Shown here one piece after another: positions 63,158-64,000 of a DNA stretch of 64,000 bases. The notes beneath the pieces were generated by a model, which saw only the letters and a list, made by a program, of their open reading frames with translations, did not search any database and was not told where the DNA came from. This DNA is from Anabaena sp. UHCC 0204. Its GTDB lineage: Bacteria > Cyanobacteriota > Cyanobacteriia > Cyanobacteriales > Nostocaceae. Every line of letters starts with the position of its first letter. The stretch's first letter is position 1. The position numbers and the translations under genes were made by a program. The stretch is from contig NZ_VIKW01000008.1 in NCBI RefSeq assembly GCF_009711975.1, positions 100,318 through 164,317 on the forward strand, given 5' to 3'.

Positions 63158-63904
63158 TTATTCCTCTTTGACAAAATCCAAATATCCTTTACTCAATTCC
63201 TCCACAGACAAATCATAAAACTGCTTCCCATGTTCTGGAGTTGCTAAATCTGGATTTGAACCCATGCGGCCATCTGGATAACGGGAACGAAAATCAACAG
63301 CACTATAAATTTTATGTCCACCAGCCACTTCTGGAGAAAGAGGAGCTTTTTTAATTGCTTCTGGATAAATGTATTGGGTAACAGCTACTTCGCTAGGGGT
63401 AGCATGAGAACCTTCTTGATCACCATACAATTCTTTGGCAAGTTTGTACACTGAACCACCCATAAACCAATTAGCAATTTGACATTGTACTTTTGCGGAA
63501 TTGGGAATTTGTAAATCTTCTAAATGAGCATAAGTTTCCGAAAAAGCAGCTTTGAGAGTAGCAATATTTCCCCCATGTCCATTAATAAAATAGAACTTGG
63601 TAAAACCAGCTTTTACTAAACAAGTTAAATAATCTTTAACTACTAAAATTAATGTGCTAGGACGTAAACTAATTGTTCCGGGAAAAGCTGTATGATGTAA
63701 TGCCATACCAACATTAATTGTTGGTGCTACCATTGCTTGAGTTGCTTCACCAACACCCTTTGATATAGATTCTGCACAAATTGCATCAGTACCGATTAAT
63801 CCCGTTGGTCCATGTTGTTCTGTTGAACCAATTGGTACAATAATTCCTTGGGATTGTTGTAAATAAGTTTCAACTTCAGTCCAAGTGCTTAAATGTAAGA
63901 GCAT
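63158..63904 (-). CDS. Creatininase-family amidohydrolase
   Basis: 248 residues. Metal-binding motif GSTEQHGPTGLIGTDAICAE (Glu, His, Asp ligands), a second ligand region in INGHGGNIATLKAAF, and GDQEGSHATPSEVAVTQYI. The family includes creatininase and enzymes that open cyclic amides or formamides in cofactor synthesis; the substrate here cannot be told. Length is typical. Confidence 0.88.
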   Translation of the reverse strand: MLLHLSTWTEVETYLQQSQGIIVPIGSTEQHGPTGLIGTDAICAESISKGVGEATQAMVAPTINVGMALHHTAFPGTISLRPSTLILVVKDYLTCLVKAGFTKFYFINGHGGNIATLKAAFSETYAHLEDLQIPNSAKVQCQIANWFMGGSVYKLAKELYGDQEGSHATPSEVAVTQYIYPEAIKKAPLSPEVAGGHKIYSAVDFRSRYPDGRMGSNPDLATPEHGKQFYDLSVEELSKGYLDFVKEE

Positions 63905-64000
63905 TTTATTTTTAGAAGTTCAGGATTTCAGGAGACAGGATTCGTAGGGACGAAGCATTTGGTATAAGGGCGTTCGCGGATCGTGCTGGAAGCATTAATA

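Overview
The window is a stretch of chromosome from a filamentous-type cyanobacterium, most likely order Nostocales. This is inferred from psb28, a cyanobacterial ComFB-type c-di-GMP receptor, WD40/STAND and NACHT proteins, scattered HIP1 octamers (GCGATCGC) in the housekeeping genes, low G+C, and many short palindromic repeats of the kind seen in Nostoc and Anabaena relatives. No rRNA or tRNA gene was seen. Genus and species cannot be fixed from the sequence alone.

Region 1 (1-14.7 kb) is a type III CRISPR-Cas locus, best read as subtype III-D. It starts inside cas10, which keeps the GGDD cyclase motif. It continues with a Csm3-like RAMP, csx10, a helical protein, a CARF effector with a RelE-like C-terminus, a Uma2 protein, a second Csm3-like RAMP, a PD-(D/E)XK protein, a third RAMP, a csx19-like gene, a fourth RAMP and a helical/OB-fold protein. 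These genes are on one strand and almost all overlapping or a few bases apart. Downstream are small accessory genes (one HEPN-like), an XRE-type antitoxin relative, another Uma2 gene, three decayed CRISPR-repeat copies, and a cas6 with an added C-terminal helix-turn-helix. A MazEF-type toxin-antitoxin pair with its own operator palindrome is convergent with, and overlaps, cas6. No intact array or cas1/cas2 is present. The expected logic is that the Cas10 complex senses target RNA and makes cyclic oligoadenylate, and the CARF-RelE protein answers with mRNA cleavage.

Region 2 (14.8-34.5 kb) is mostly housekeeping and envelope: glyS, murD, an RTX repeat protein, a secreted WD40 protein, an alpha/beta hydrolase, a ComFB protein, an HTTM membrane protein, a PilP/GspC-like protein, gyrA with an acidic insert, lnt, a REC-GGDEF diguanylate cyclase, and a receiver domain whose phospho-acceptor Asp is Glu. 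Gene fragments and MITE-like repeats lie between them.

Region 3 (34.9-45.8 kb) is rich in signal-transduction NTPases: a NACHT protein with an N-terminal HTH, a TspO homologue, a [2Fe-2S] ferredoxin, a nested MITE with a perfect 10-bp target duplication, and a two-gene unit made of a P-loop ATPase overlapping a 1696-residue STAND/TPR/WD40 membrane protein. The NACHT protein and the two-gene unit are the best candidates for uncharacterised immunity or sensing systems outside CRISPR.

Region 4 (45.9-64 kb) holds moaB, psb28, a minisatellite, an OvoA-like sulfoxide synthase with egtD (ergothioneine synthesis), two MscS channels, a fatty-acid-hydroxylase-like enzyme, a DUF427 protein followed by decayed fragments, an MNT-HEPN toxin-antitoxin pair, an osmoprotectant/ergothioneine-type ABC transporter, mnmG, small membrane proteins, a B12-binding radical SAM protein and a creatininase-family amidohydrolase.
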